DNA of 64,000 nt from Tichowtungia aerotolerans (GTDB lineage: Bacteria; Verrucomicrobiota; Kiritimatiellia; Kiritimatiellales; Tichowtungiaceae): contig NZ_CP047593.1 of the NCBI RefSeq assembly GCF_009905215.1, positions 930,001 through 994,000 on the forward strand, in the 5' to 3' direction. How positions within the stretch are numbered: position 1 is the first letter of the stretch; every line of letters starts with the position of its first letter. Below are positions 42,016-50,318 of this stretch, piece after piece. The position numbers were made by a program, and so were the translations under genes. The notes under the pieces were generated by a model. The model saw only the letters and a list, made by a program, of their open reading frames with translations, made no database searches and was not told the DNA's origin.

Positions 42016-42273
42016 ATGAAAAAGATACATGTTGATATCTGCAGCGACCCCACCTGCTATCGGGAAGCCGTTTTGCTGTTTAAAGAGCTGAACGCTGTGC
42101 TCGGAGCGGCACTGAAAGAGCAAATTGTTCTGACCGGGATTCCCCATCCGCACAACGGCCGTCTGGCTCCTCCCTGCGTTCAGGTCAACAACCGACTGAT
42201 CGCCCGGGCTACTGCTGGAGAAGTAAAAGAAGCCATTCAGGAGGCCCTCGAACCGCATCGGATGGTCGCCTGA
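42016..42273 (+). CDS. Thioredoxin-like [2Fe-2S] ferredoxin-type small protein
   Basis: 85 residues. V-D-I-C-S-D-P-T-C-Y near the start and P-P-C-V-Q-V-N-N-R-L-I later give cysteines in the pattern of thioredoxin-like ferredoxins (NuoE-related), though one ligand is not obvious. Strong Shine-Dalgarno (GGGAGGA). It precedes rex by 42 bases on the same strand. Such small ferredoxins accompany rex and NADH-linked hydrogenase genes in anaerobes, suggesting a redox role; no hydrogenase gene is in the window. Confidence 0.7.
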   Translation: MKKIHVDICSDPTCYREAVLLFKELNAVLGAALKEQIVLTGIPHPHNGRLAPPCVQVNNRLIARATAGEVKEAIQEALEPHRMVA

Positions 42274-42315
42274 CGCAATTGACACCGGAAAGCCGCACCT
42301 GCTAGATTGGAGCCT

Positions 42316-42969
42316 ATGAGTCAAATCGAACGAAAAACTGCCGGAGTGCCAACCCTGAAGCGCTTACCACTGTATCTGCGTCTGCTGCGACAGATGCAGG
42401 CCGCGGGCGATGAATATGCCTCCGGCGCAGTGGTCGCCAAGGAACTCGGACTCGACCCGATTGTCGTTCGAAAAGATCTGGCGATTACCGGCGCAGTCGG
42501 ACGGCCGCGCCTGGGTTTTCAGATGGACGAAATTATCACGGCGATTGAAGATTTTCTCGGATGGTCCAACACCACCGATGCTTTTCTGGCCGGGATCGGA
42601 AACCTTGGAACCGCTCTGCTCGGGTACCAAGGGTTTGAACAGCACGGCATGCGCATTGTGGCCGTGTTTGATGCCAACCCAGACCTGATTGGCCAGACCA
42701 TACACGGCAAGACCATACTCGATATTAAAAAGCTGCCGACCCTCGCCAAGCGGATGCACGTGCAGATCGGCATTATCACCGCAACCGCATCCGTCGCTCA
42801 GGGAATTGCCGACTCGATGATCGAAGGCGGAATCCGTGGAATCTGGAATTTCACGCCCACCAAGCTCAGCGTCCCGGACCATGTCACCCTGCAACGCGAA
42901 GATCTCGCCTCCAGCCTCGCCGTGCTCTCACACCGCCTGCTCATCGGCCACCGCTCAATAAAGTCGTAA
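42316..42969 (+). CDS. rex: Redox-sensing transcriptional repressor Rex
   Basis: 217 residues. N-terminal winged helix (L-P-L-Y-L-R-L-L, V-R-K-D-L-A-I-T-G-A-V-G-R-P-R-L-G-F) and a C-terminal Rossmann domain (G-I-G-N-L-G-T-A-L-L-G-Y) that binds NADH and releases DNA when the NADH/NAD+ ratio rises. The family motif R-G-I-W-N-F-T-P-T-K-L is present near the end. ATG 42316 preferred over an in-frame TTG. An AraC fragment begins directly at its stop. Confidence 0.95.
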   Translation: MSQIERKTAGVPTLKRLPLYLRLLRQMQAAGDEYASGAVVAKELGLDPIVVRKDLAITGAVGRPRLGFQMDEIITAIEDFLGWSNTTDAFLAGIGNLGTALLGYQGFEQHGMRIVAVFDANPDLIGQTIHGKTILDIKKLPTLAKRMHVQIGIITATASVAQGIADSMIEGGIRGIWNFTPTKLSVPDHVTLQREDLASSLAVLSHRLLIGHRSIKS

Positions 42970-43233
42970 TCGCAGTCATGTGTCCGTCTTTCGGGACTGC
43001 CGCAGCACATCAATTATCTCTTCAAACAGGAACTCGGCATCAGCCCAACCGCCCTGCTGCATCTCGAACACTGCAAGCGCGCCTTCCTGCTGATCCGGAA
43101 CGACCGCCTCAGCGTCAAGGAAGCGGCCGAACGAACCGGCTTCTGCGATGCCTATCATTTTTCCAAGGTGTTTAAAAAAACCTACGGCTTCCCGCCCGGC
43201 CTGATCACCCGTTTTTTCAAGCCGCAAAGTTAA
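42970..43233 (+). pseudogene. AraC-family regulator fragment (C-terminal helix-turn-helix only)
   Basis: An open frame with no start codon, beginning immediately after the rex stop in the same frame. It reads L-P-Q-H-I-N-Y-L-F-K-Q-E-L-G-I-S-P, then L-S-V-K-E-A-A-E-R-T-G-F-C-D-A-Y-H-F and F-K-K-T-Y-G-F-P-P, the two helix-turn-helix units of AraC proteins, with the first helix cut. The sensor domain is missing. Probably debris of a regulator at the edge of the accessory block. Confidence 0.8.
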
Positions 43234-46200
43234 TCCTGAAAAACAACCCAACCGGCGGTTTCTGTTGGCAAAATGGTTTGCTCTGCATCATACGAGGTCT
43301 CTTCCTGTCCGCGCAGATGAACACCGTAGGATCCAAGGTTTTCGTGCCGCAGAACTGTCGGATCCTCGTTGTTGAAGGTATTCAGCGAAGCGAAAATGCG
43401 TGGATTGGTGAGCGGAGCGGCGCTGTAACTGATCCATTTGTCTCCACTGTAGATTCCGGTTGCAGTTCCGACCTCAAACGCTGAACTGTCCGACTGCCCC
43501 GGCTCCATGAGTACAAAGCCGGTGATCTCGCCCGAGTGAACCTGATAGGCATCGGATGCGAACAGAGTATTTGTTTCCTGCGACTGCAGATGAACGAGGA
43601 AGCCGTTAGTGGAGACACTGCACACCCGGGGAGCAACTGCATTGGTGTTGTAATCGGTCTCCACCTGCGCCAAAACAACCGGAGAGGAAGAAAATGCCTC
43701 CGTCGGCACAAATGTAAACTGATTTTCATCATACAGCTTGAGGCTGTAAAAACAACCGTCTTTCACGCTGCCGGAGCTGTATGTTCCCAATGTAATGTAA
43801 TTGCTGCTCAGCCCGTCCTGTGTATGAACCAACCCGGCAGCAGTCCCGTTCAAATCAATCGGCATGCCGTTAACCGTCAGCCGGATCGTTGCCGTTCCGC
43901 TGCCGTCAAACGCAGACGGTGTATCGACCTGCAGTGCAACCTGATATTGGGCAGCGGTCAGGTTGGTGGCAGCGGCGGTCAGTTCCTGCCCCTCGGCCCA
44001 GCACCGGATATCGCCGTTGCTGTAAATGCGCAGGGCAAAACCGCCGGACGGGTTCGCGTCATTTGAATTCTGAGCTCCGAAAGAAATGACATTGTATTCG
44101 GCCGACCCGACTTTGGTTTCGGTTTCGATCCGGAAGCGCCCGGTGTCCGAGAAACTGACATCCGGCGAAACACTGGCGAGATTATTGTTTGCGTACAGGC
44201 GAAAATATGAACTTCCGTTCGGCATCTGCTGCTGCCAGTCACTTCCGTTCGGTCCGCAGACATAGTCGATCACCTGCTCATACGCCGAAAAACCTTTCTG
44301 TCGCAACTTATCCGAATCCACATCGATGTTATAGTTTACGTCCTGCGTATTCGGGTTGTCCGTTGCATAGAATTCGTCTTCAAAGAGGCGCAGGTCGTCC
44401 GTGACCCAGGCTTTGGCTGCAACCACCTTTTGTCCGTCAATCGTGTAGGTTCCCGGCGGGATGGCCAGCCAGTGGACCGTTTCGTTCATATGCGATCCGT
44501 CGTCGCACTCCCACTCCTGCACCTTCGCCTGGAAATTGGTGCGGGTTACATTGCGAATCCTTGTCGATACCGGAGAGGTTCCACTGTAAGAAGGCGGACC
44601 CAGGATCACGACGGGCGGGTAATCATAAACATTCGTGAAGCTGATTGTCGTCCAGCTGTCATTCAGCGTTGCGGCTCCAAGCTCAAAGGCCGCATTCACA
44701 CCGTCCGCCCCGGTTGCCGTCGCAAAGGCATTAATCCGGTCAACCCCTTTAAACAATGACGGAACAATCCGGGCGCCTTCCGAACAGTCATTCCATCCAA
44801 ATGAATGAACCAGCGGAACTTCCGCGGACAGCGGGAAGTCATTCACCCAGTTACGGGCATCCTGAAGCATTTCGACAATCCGGTCCGGCGCAGCTTCTGT
44901 TTTCCACGGCCCCCTGGGATAACCGTCATTCCACGCCGCGCAGTTTTCCTGCCGGGGGAACGGATCCCAGCCGGTCGAAGCCTGCGGCAGGTATCGGTGG
45001 GAAGCTTCGTCGCGGTATGCGTTCCATGAAGAATATCCGGTGACTCCGCCGGCATAGCGGGAATAGGAATCTATCGTTTCCCCGAAATGCGCCACGGCAT
45101 TAGTGATTTCATTATAGGTCCAGCAGGTTCCCACAATGTAAGGATCTCCGGTCCCCTGAGCGATGGATGCGGCGCTCAGATCTTCCAGCATGTAGGCCAC
45201 GTTGCTGTAGGATCCGGCACTGATGTAGGACGGCAGGTTGAAAACATAAATCAGCGGCCGACCGTCCAGCACCTTGAAGTAAGCGGAATTCGTCATCAGG
45301 TTCAGGAACCAGTCTTTCATTCCGTATTCCCAATAAGAAAACCCGGAGCCCATCATGTCTACGCAGAATGAAACCTGCGACCGGCGACTGCTTGCAAGAT
45401 ACATCTGCAGCCCATAATCATTCAGGTTGTTTTCTCCGACATACCTCGGCGGATAGGTATCCCAAACGATATAGTCGATTCCCGCAGCAATCGCATAATC
45501 CAGCTGCTGGTCCATTTCAGCCTGCGTATCCGACCCGAACACGCTGCTGTCTTTACCGGTAATCTCCCCGTAGTAGGGAATCCGTTCCTGGAAATAAGCC
45601 GGACTCAGCTCCTCGATTCCCTGCAGGCCGACGGCATCGTTTGTTCCTGTGTATCCATGCCACCATCCGACACCATGCAGCGGAGTCCGGTCATAAAGGG
45701 ACAGCTCCCGAATCCACGCCTGCTGGTAAGAAGAAGCATATGCGCCGAATGTGATAAAGTTGTCGGCAAATCCATCGGTTTCATGGGCATACCCGGCAGC
45801 GGTTCCGTTCATATCCCAGATCTCGCCGTTAACGCGCGCATGGACCCGGGCGGTGCCCCCGCCGTCAAACCCCGGCGGCGTACTGATGTAGACATCCACG
45901 GCAAAAACAGATGTTCCGGAAAGGGAAGCGGCAGCCGCAGTCACCTCGCTTCCTCCTGAAAAAAGCTTCAGGTCCCCGTTGGAATAGAAACGAAGCGAAA
46001 TTCCGGCAGAGGGAAGATGAACGCCCTGAATGCCTCCCAGATTGACAAAGCAGTACGATGATGTATACGGCTCAACCGTCATGTGCAGATGGAACTCGCC
46101 GGTTTCTGAAAAATCATGATTGAGCGAAACACGCGGCGCCGTGTTGCCCGCCGTCGGGTAAATGCGCACAGCGGCAACTTCATCATTCATCTGAATCTGC

Positions 46201-46385
46201 CAGTCATCGCAACCGGCTTTCGCATAGGTCTGCGTGGCAAGCGTACCGCTCTGCCGGGCATCCAGCTGAAGATTGAGATCCCACGTGTCGGCTGTCACCA
46301 TAAAGCTGTCCGTGAACTGAACCTGAGAACCGGCAGCGACCGAAGCAACCGCAAGACTTGATGCGGCAAAAAGCTGAAACAGCAT
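43230..46385 (-). CDS. Secreted multidomain GH99-like protein with duplicated lectin modules
   Basis: 1051 residues. Signal peptide, then residues 25-235 a concanavalin-like module (L-N-L-Q-L-D-A-R-Q-S-G-T). Residues ~236-575 form a GH99/WbsX-like barrel (G-W-W-H-G-Y-T-G at the start, I-D-Y-I-V-W-D-T-Y, D-G-R-P-L-I-Y-V-F, H-S-F-G-W-N-D-C-S-E-G at the end). Residues ~580-670 resemble an H-type lectin fold (P-P-V-V-I-L-G-P, E-T-V-H-W-L-A-I). Residues ~690-890 are a second concanavalin-like module resembling the first, and the last ~150 residues repeat the lectin-like fold. Probably degrades a (sulfated) glycan outside or in the periplasm. A terminator separates it from the sulfatase gene upstream. 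Confidence 0.75.
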   Translation of the reverse strand: MLFQLFAASSLAVASVAAGSQVQFTDSFMVTADTWDLNLQLDARQSGTLATQTYAKAGCDDWQIQMNDEVAAVRIYPTAGNTAPRVSLNHDFSETGEFHLHMTVEPYTSSYCFVNLGGIQGVHLPSAGISLRFYSNGDLKLFSGGSEVTAAAASLSGTSVFAVDVYISTPPGFDGGGTARVHARVNGEIWDMNGTAAGYAHETDGFADNFITFGAYASSYQQAWIRELSLYDRTPLHGVGWWHGYTGTNDAVGLQGIEELSPAYFQERIPYYGEITGKDSSVFGSDTQAEMDQQLDYAIAAGIDYIVWDTYPPRYVGENNLNDYGLQMYLASSRRSQVSFCVDMMGSGFSYWEYGMKDWFLNLMTNSAYFKVLDGRPLIYVFNLPSYISAGSYSNVAYMLEDLSAASIAQGTGDPYIVGTCWTYNEITNAVAHFGETIDSYSRYAGGVTGYSSWNAYRDEASHRYLPQASTGWDPFPRQENCAAWNDGYPRGPWKTEAAPDRIVEMLQDARNWVNDFPLSAEVPLVHSFGWNDCSEGARIVPSLFKGVDRINAFATATGADGVNAAFELGAATLNDSWTTISFTNVYDYPPVVILGPPSYSGTSPVSTRIRNVTRTNFQAKVQEWECDDGSHMNETVHWLAIPPGTYTIDGQKVVAAKAWVTDDLRLFEDEFYATDNPNTQDVNYNIDVDSDKLRQKGFSAYEQVIDYVCGPNGSDWQQQMPNGSSYFRLYANNNLASVSPDVSFSDTGRFRIETETKVGSAEYNVISFGAQNSNDANPSGGFALRIYSNGDIRCWAEGQELTAAATNLTAAQYQVALQVDTPSAFDGSGTATIRLTVNGMPIDLNGTAAGLVHTQDGLSSNYITLGTYSSGSVKDGCFYSLKLYDENQFTFVPTEAFSSSPVVLAQVETDYNTNAVAPRVCSVSTNGFLVHLQSQETNTLFASDAYQVHSGEITGFVLMEPGQSDSSAFEVGTATGIYSGDKWISYSAAPLTNPRIFASLNTFNNEDPTVLRHENLGSYGVHLRGQEETSYDAEQTILPTETAGWVVFQD

Positions 46386-46484
46386 AGAACACCTCCTTTG
46401 GAATAGACCTCATTCTATCTCCAGAGAAGAAGTGCTTCTCGCACTCACAGGCCAATTCACCGCACATCCGTGCCACTCAACAAC

Positions 46485-46519
46485 AAAAAACAGGCGGGTG
46501 GCAACAAGCACACCCCGCC
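46485..46519 (-). terminator. Intrinsic terminator downstream of the sulfatase
   Basis: GGCGGGTG (46493-46500) and CACCCCGCC (46511-46519) with an A-run at 46485-46490, a U-run on the minus strand. Separates the sulfatase operon from the 1051-residue gene, which therefore probably has its own promoter in the 46386-46484 gap. Confidence 0.75.
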
Positions 46520-46537
46520 GGTTTCCGCATCTGCCTT

Positions 46538-47980
46538 CTAAAGATAATCAGGCTGATATAGTTGAACCGGCTTGTTCCACGAACGAAACTTCTGCCAGGC
46601 GGCTTTGGTTTCAGGATCGTTATAGTCCGGCCCCGGAAGATCCTTCAGAATCGCTTCAAATCTTTTGCGGGCAGCGACTACTTCGGGATCATACGATTCC
46701 GTTACATCCTGATAGCCGATATCCGGGTCCTTGGGACCATTGGCGCCGAGCGGTTCGCACTGGGACAGCGCACCGTACCCGGTCGATTCATCCCGCTCGT
46801 CACCACAGTCATAGAACCGGCCATAACCGTCCAGCAGCCAGCGATCATTTCTCAGCCAGCGCGCATTGTTAAACTGCATAAACACCCACTCGCGCGGCTC
46901 AAAAGGTTTCCCCAAAAGATACGGCGCGAAACTTTTTCCGTTGATATCGTCTGGGATCTCTGCTCCGCACAGCTCCGCGAGGGTCGGCATAATATCCGAA
47001 AAATCGACCATCACCGGACTGGCGCCCCGGGACTTGACGTTCCCCGGCCCCCAGACAACAAACGGGACGTGCGGAGCCACCTCGGACTCGAACTTCCCTT
47101 TCCCGTAACCCGGCGTTCCATTGTCGCCCGCCAGAAAAATGATGGTATTGTCCAGAATGCCGAGGTCATCAAGCCGACCGACAATCAGCTCCAACTTGCG
47201 ATCGAGGAACTGCATGTTGGAAGCAAGGGTTCCCTTCTCTTTCTTCCCGGTCGGTTTTCCGGAAGCATCGCAGACCGGCACGTCAGGATAAAACCAATTA
47301 CCGTTCATCGGCGTTCCACCCTGATGCGCCATATGCGGCAGATTGGACGGCCAGTACACAAAAAACGGCCTGTCTTTATGGCGGGTGATGAAATCGAGAA
47401 TTCGCTCGCTTTCGATCTGCGGGCCGAAATCCTCCGAACCGGTTTGCAGTCCTTTGCCGTTCTCGAGCAGCCCCGGATGCCAGTACCAGGAAACAGAATA
47501 CATTCCGGCGGTTGTCTTTTTCGGACTCTGAAACGGCCCGTCGTAGCCGTCCCACCACTGCGTCGTGCAGTATTCATCAAACCCGTAATTGACCGGCGTT
47601 CCGCCGAAATGAATCTTTCCGTACCATGCGTTTACGTAACCGGCCTTTTTCAACACCTGCCCAACCAGCTGATGACGGGGATTACGCCACAGCCGGATAT
47701 TCGGCTCCACATGGTTTTCAAAGTAACCCTGCTTAAACGGATATTTCCCGGTCTGCAGAATCGCCCGCGACGGCCCGCAGACCGGCGCCGCCCAGGCCGT
47801 TTGAAACATCACGCCCTCTTCCGCCATTTTCTCGATGGTCGGCAGTTTAATCCCATGCTCGTTGTAACAGCGTAAATCCTTCGCCGACACATCGTCGGCC
47901 AGCACAAAAACAATGTTCGGCTTGGTTGCACCCAGTGCGACAGCACTGGAAAAAAGAAACAGCAGCAGCTTGCTCTTCAT
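46538..47980 (-). CDS. Type I formylglycine sulfatase
   Basis: 480 residues from ATG 47980. Signal peptide, then P-N-I-V-F-V-L-A-D-D (metal-binding Asp pair) and the activation motif V-C-G-P-S-R-A-I-L-Q-T-G-K-Y (C-x-P-S-R, Cys converted to formylglycine). L-A-G-D-N-G-T-P provides the remaining metal ligands. Removes sulfate esters from a glycan in the periplasm or outside. Its start overlaps the stop of the preceding GH99-like gene by four bases, so they act together. An activating anSME enzyme is not in the window. Confidence 0.9.
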   Translation of the reverse strand: MKSKLLLFLFSSAVALGATKPNIVFVLADDVSAKDLRCYNEHGIKLPTIEKMAEEGVMFQTAWAAPVCGPSRAILQTGKYPFKQGYFENHVEPNIRLWRNPRHQLVGQVLKKAGYVNAWYGKIHFGGTPVNYGFDEYCTTQWWDGYDGPFQSPKKTTAGMYSVSWYWHPGLLENGKGLQTGSEDFGPQIESERILDFITRHKDRPFFVYWPSNLPHMAHQGGTPMNGNWFYPDVPVCDASGKPTGKKEKGTLASNMQFLDRKLELIVGRLDDLGILDNTIIFLAGDNGTPGYGKGKFESEVAPHVPFVVWGPGNVKSRGASPVMVDFSDIMPTLAELCGAEIPDDINGKSFAPYLLGKPFEPREWVFMQFNNARWLRNDRWLLDGYGRFYDCGDERDESTGYGALSQCEPLGANGPKDPDIGYQDVTESYDPEVVAARKRFEAILKDLPGPDYNDPETKAAWQKFRSWNKPVQLYQPDYL

Positions 47981-49062
47981 GGCTTCAAAACCTTCCTGAT
48001 TGCGTCCAGCCGGGCAGTTCCTTTTTCCAATGTGGGACACAGCCAGCCGCCTTCATCAAATTCATTCCAGGCATAGAGCAAAACGGTATTGGCCGGAACC
48101 TGCTTTGGGTGGCGCTTTACATATTCCAAAGAAGATTTCAGATGGACCGCAAATTCCTCCGGCGTCGGCTGATCATGATACATTCGCATGTCATACGTTT
48201 GGGCCGATGGATCCCACGGCACGCCGGTCTGAATACGCGGACGCATATCAAACCCATTGGCCGCCAGCGGAACAAACTCCGGCCCGGCCTCCTGATATGA
48301 AGGCCAAAAGGTATGCTCCACATAGTTCCTGTATTTCGCGTATGTGCAATCGTGCCATCCGGTATTGGCCGCATAGGCACCAATGGCGTCCGCCCCGTAT
48401 TTTTTACGATATTGCTCAACATCTCTGGCATTAAAATCCTGAAACACAATATAAGGATTCTTCAACCCGGCGGCCTGCGCCTGATCGCGAAGAGCCCGAA
48501 TCAGCTGCGCTGCCTTTGACTCGCTTTGCAGAGCAAACGGCTGGGTTAAATTTGCGGGAAAGAGCAGATAAACCAGCGGACGGCCACCGAGAACAGTCTG
48601 GTATTCCGGGCGCTGCATATAGTCAACATAAAGCGGAACCCGCGCCATTGCCTTTTCCAGCCCGCCGCTGCCGAAATGGCCGCCCTGCAGGTTCATGCAG
48701 AAATTGATTCGGCTGCGGTTCGGAGCATCCAGATACAACTGCAGGGCTCGGCTTAGATTATCGTTTTTTTCATAAATGCAAAATGCCCAGTAGTCCAGAC
48801 CGGCATCCGCAGCAAAATCAATTTCTTTGCGGATTTCATCCGCGCCGCCGCGAATGCGAATCTGGTTCGTAGAAATCACTTCCGCAAAGAAAGGTGCGCG
48901 CCACTGCCAGCGCTGCGGGGAAAGCGTTGCCTCCACGGCACCGTTCACATCACTGCCATTCCCATACCACGCATCCCATCGGATCGCACCAACCAGCGGG
49001 CGTTCCGCAAAACATCCGCAGCAGCATAAAAGCCCTAGAACCCAATAAAACAAACGCGTCAT
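47977..49062 (-). CDS. Secreted GH99/WbsX-like protein
   Basis: 361 residues from ATG 49062, chosen because it gives a signal peptide ending G-C-F-A (a C-C-C-G-C cluster makes lipidation possible). The fold matches GH99-like proteins: G-A-I-R-W-D-A-W-Y-G at the start, A-A-D-A-G-L-D-Y-W-A-F-C-I-Y, and L-L-Y-A-W-N-E-F-D-E-G-G-W near the end, the W-N-E motif holding acidic residues. Substrate unknown; location between a WbsX enzyme and a sulfatase suggests a sulfated glycan. Confidence 0.75.
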   Translation of the reverse strand: MTRLFYWVLGLLCCCGCFAERPLVGAIRWDAWYGNGSDVNGAVEATLSPQRWQWRAPFFAEVISTNQIRIRGGADEIRKEIDFAADAGLDYWAFCIYEKNDNLSRALQLYLDAPNRSRINFCMNLQGGHFGSGGLEKAMARVPLYVDYMQRPEYQTVLGGRPLVYLLFPANLTQPFALQSESKAAQLIRALRDQAQAAGLKNPYIVFQDFNARDVEQYRKKYGADAIGAYAANTGWHDCTYAKYRNYVEHTFWPSYQEAGPEFVPLAANGFDMRPRIQTGVPWDPSAQTYDMRMYHDQPTPEEFAVHLKSSLEYVKRHPKQVPANTVLLYAWNEFDEGGWLCPTLEKGTARLDAIRKVLKP

Positions 49063-49063
49063 A

Positions 49064-50221
49064 TTAACAATCCCCGGCGACCACAGATCGCATAACATTT
49101 CGAATGGCCTCCAGATATCCCATTCCATTTTCCAGATCCGGCTCCAGATAGCTGCCTTCCGTCCATTCGTTCCACGCATTGACGGTTATAAACGGATGCG
49201 GCACGCCGCTGTTTTCCACTCGCTCCTTTGCCATCTGCAGCGCATGCTGGAAATTCACCGGCGTGTTATTCGCAATCGTATACATAAACGGATAGCCCCG
49301 CTCATCAAAGACATCGGACTGTACCGTACGCGGCGAAGAATCCCAACCCATGGTTATATTGGGATAATAGGGCTGATCAAATTCGCAGTCCGCTTTATCC
49401 CAATACCTGAAATAGGCATCACGTATTGTATTATATTCCACCTGGGGAAACTTTTTGGAGGGATAATGATGTATCCACACATAAGACGTAACACTGTCGA
49501 ATCCGAGTGCATCCACAACGGCTTTTGCGTCCGCCGGAGCGGTTTCCCCGGGAAGAATCGGATTATCCCACACAACGGCATTGAGATGCAGTCCGTTGAA
49601 CCCGGCGGCCTGAACCTTTGCGCGGAAGAGATCGAGCAGCTGCCGGGTTTCCTCCAGGCTGCCGAAGCCTTCCATCAGCTTGGTCAGCTCATAAAATGAA
49701 AAATAAGGACACCCATCGAGCCGCCAGTAGGACGGATGGCGAAAATAGTTTTTAATGCAGTGATCGATCACATTTTCAAAGGTTTCCGGAGTCACCGCGC
49801 CGGGATAAAGAACCTTCGCGTCCTCAAACGGTCGCTCAGAACGCTTGAGAGGATGAATATCAAGCCAGTCGTGATTGGCCCACATCAGGGCGAATTTTAA
49901 GCGGTCGTTGTTGGGAGCACTCAGGAATCCTTCGTCAAGTCCGCGCTGGAGGAAAGGTCCGTCGTTGTACCAGTACCAATCAAAAATAAAGGTATCGATT
50001 CCATGATCGGCGGCGGCATCAATCTTCTGCGCCATCACACGCGGATCCGCTTCATCGGTTTCCCCCCACGCCGGGAGGTTCGGCTGCCGGTGCCCGGGGA
50101 AGCGCGGCTCCGCTCTTCGAACCAGCTCCCACTCGGTCCAGTCCGGCCCGTGTACAGTTTCATTTCTTACATCCCGATGATAGTTCGGAAAATAATAGAC
50201 AGCGATCTCGGCAGGTTTCAT
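49064..50221 (-). CDS. WbsX/GH99-like family protein (no signal peptide)
   Basis: 385 residues from ATG 50221, which follows GAAGGAGAT. I-A-V-Y-Y-F-P-N-Y-H opens the protein; G-P-D-W-T-E-W-E-L-V, F-I-F-D-W-Y-W-Y and V-N-A-W-N-E-W-T-E-G-S-Y-L-E-P are the WbsX/GH99-like hallmarks. First described next to O-antigen genes as glycosyltransferase WbsX, but the fold is that of a glycosidase. Lacking a signal, it probably acts on oligosaccharides inside the cell. One base separates it from the next gene. Confidence 0.85.
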   Translation of the reverse strand: MKPAEIAVYYFPNYHRDVRNETVHGPDWTEWELVRRAEPRFPGHRQPNLPAWGETDEADPRVMAQKIDAAADHGIDTFIFDWYWYNDGPFLQRGLDEGFLSAPNNDRLKFALMWANHDWLDIHPLKRSERPFEDAKVLYPGAVTPETFENVIDHCIKNYFRHPSYWRLDGCPYFSFYELTKLMEGFGSLEETRQLLDLFRAKVQAAGFNGLHLNAVVWDNPILPGETAPADAKAVVDALGFDSVTSYVWIHHYPSKKFPQVEYNTIRDAYFRYWDKADCEFDQPYYPNITMGWDSSPRTVQSDVFDERGYPFMYTIANNTPVNFQHALQMAKERVENSGVPHPFITVNAWNEWTEGSYLEPDLENGMGYLEAIRNVMRSVVAGDC

Positions 50222-50276
50222 AAATCTCCTTCTAATTCCTGCATTGTTTATACGACACGACGTTTGTGCCACTCAG

Positions 50277-50301
50277 GAAGCCCCGGTTTCCCCGGGGCTT
50301 C
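50277..50301. other. Strong stem-loop between operon genes
   Basis: GAAGCCCCGG (50277-50286), five-base loop, CCGGGGCTTC (50292-50301). No T-run follows on the minus strand, so it may be an mRNA processing or attenuation element after the lectin/dockerin-like gene rather than a classic terminator. Confidence 0.65.
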
Positions 50302-50318
50302 TCACCCTTCTTTATAAA

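Noticed and set aside
46470-50273. GTGCCACTCA occurring at about 46470 and 50264, considered as an operator for the AraC regulator
   Set aside because: Repeated 10-mers are expected many times by chance in 64 kb; neither has symmetry or consistent placement relative to a promoter.
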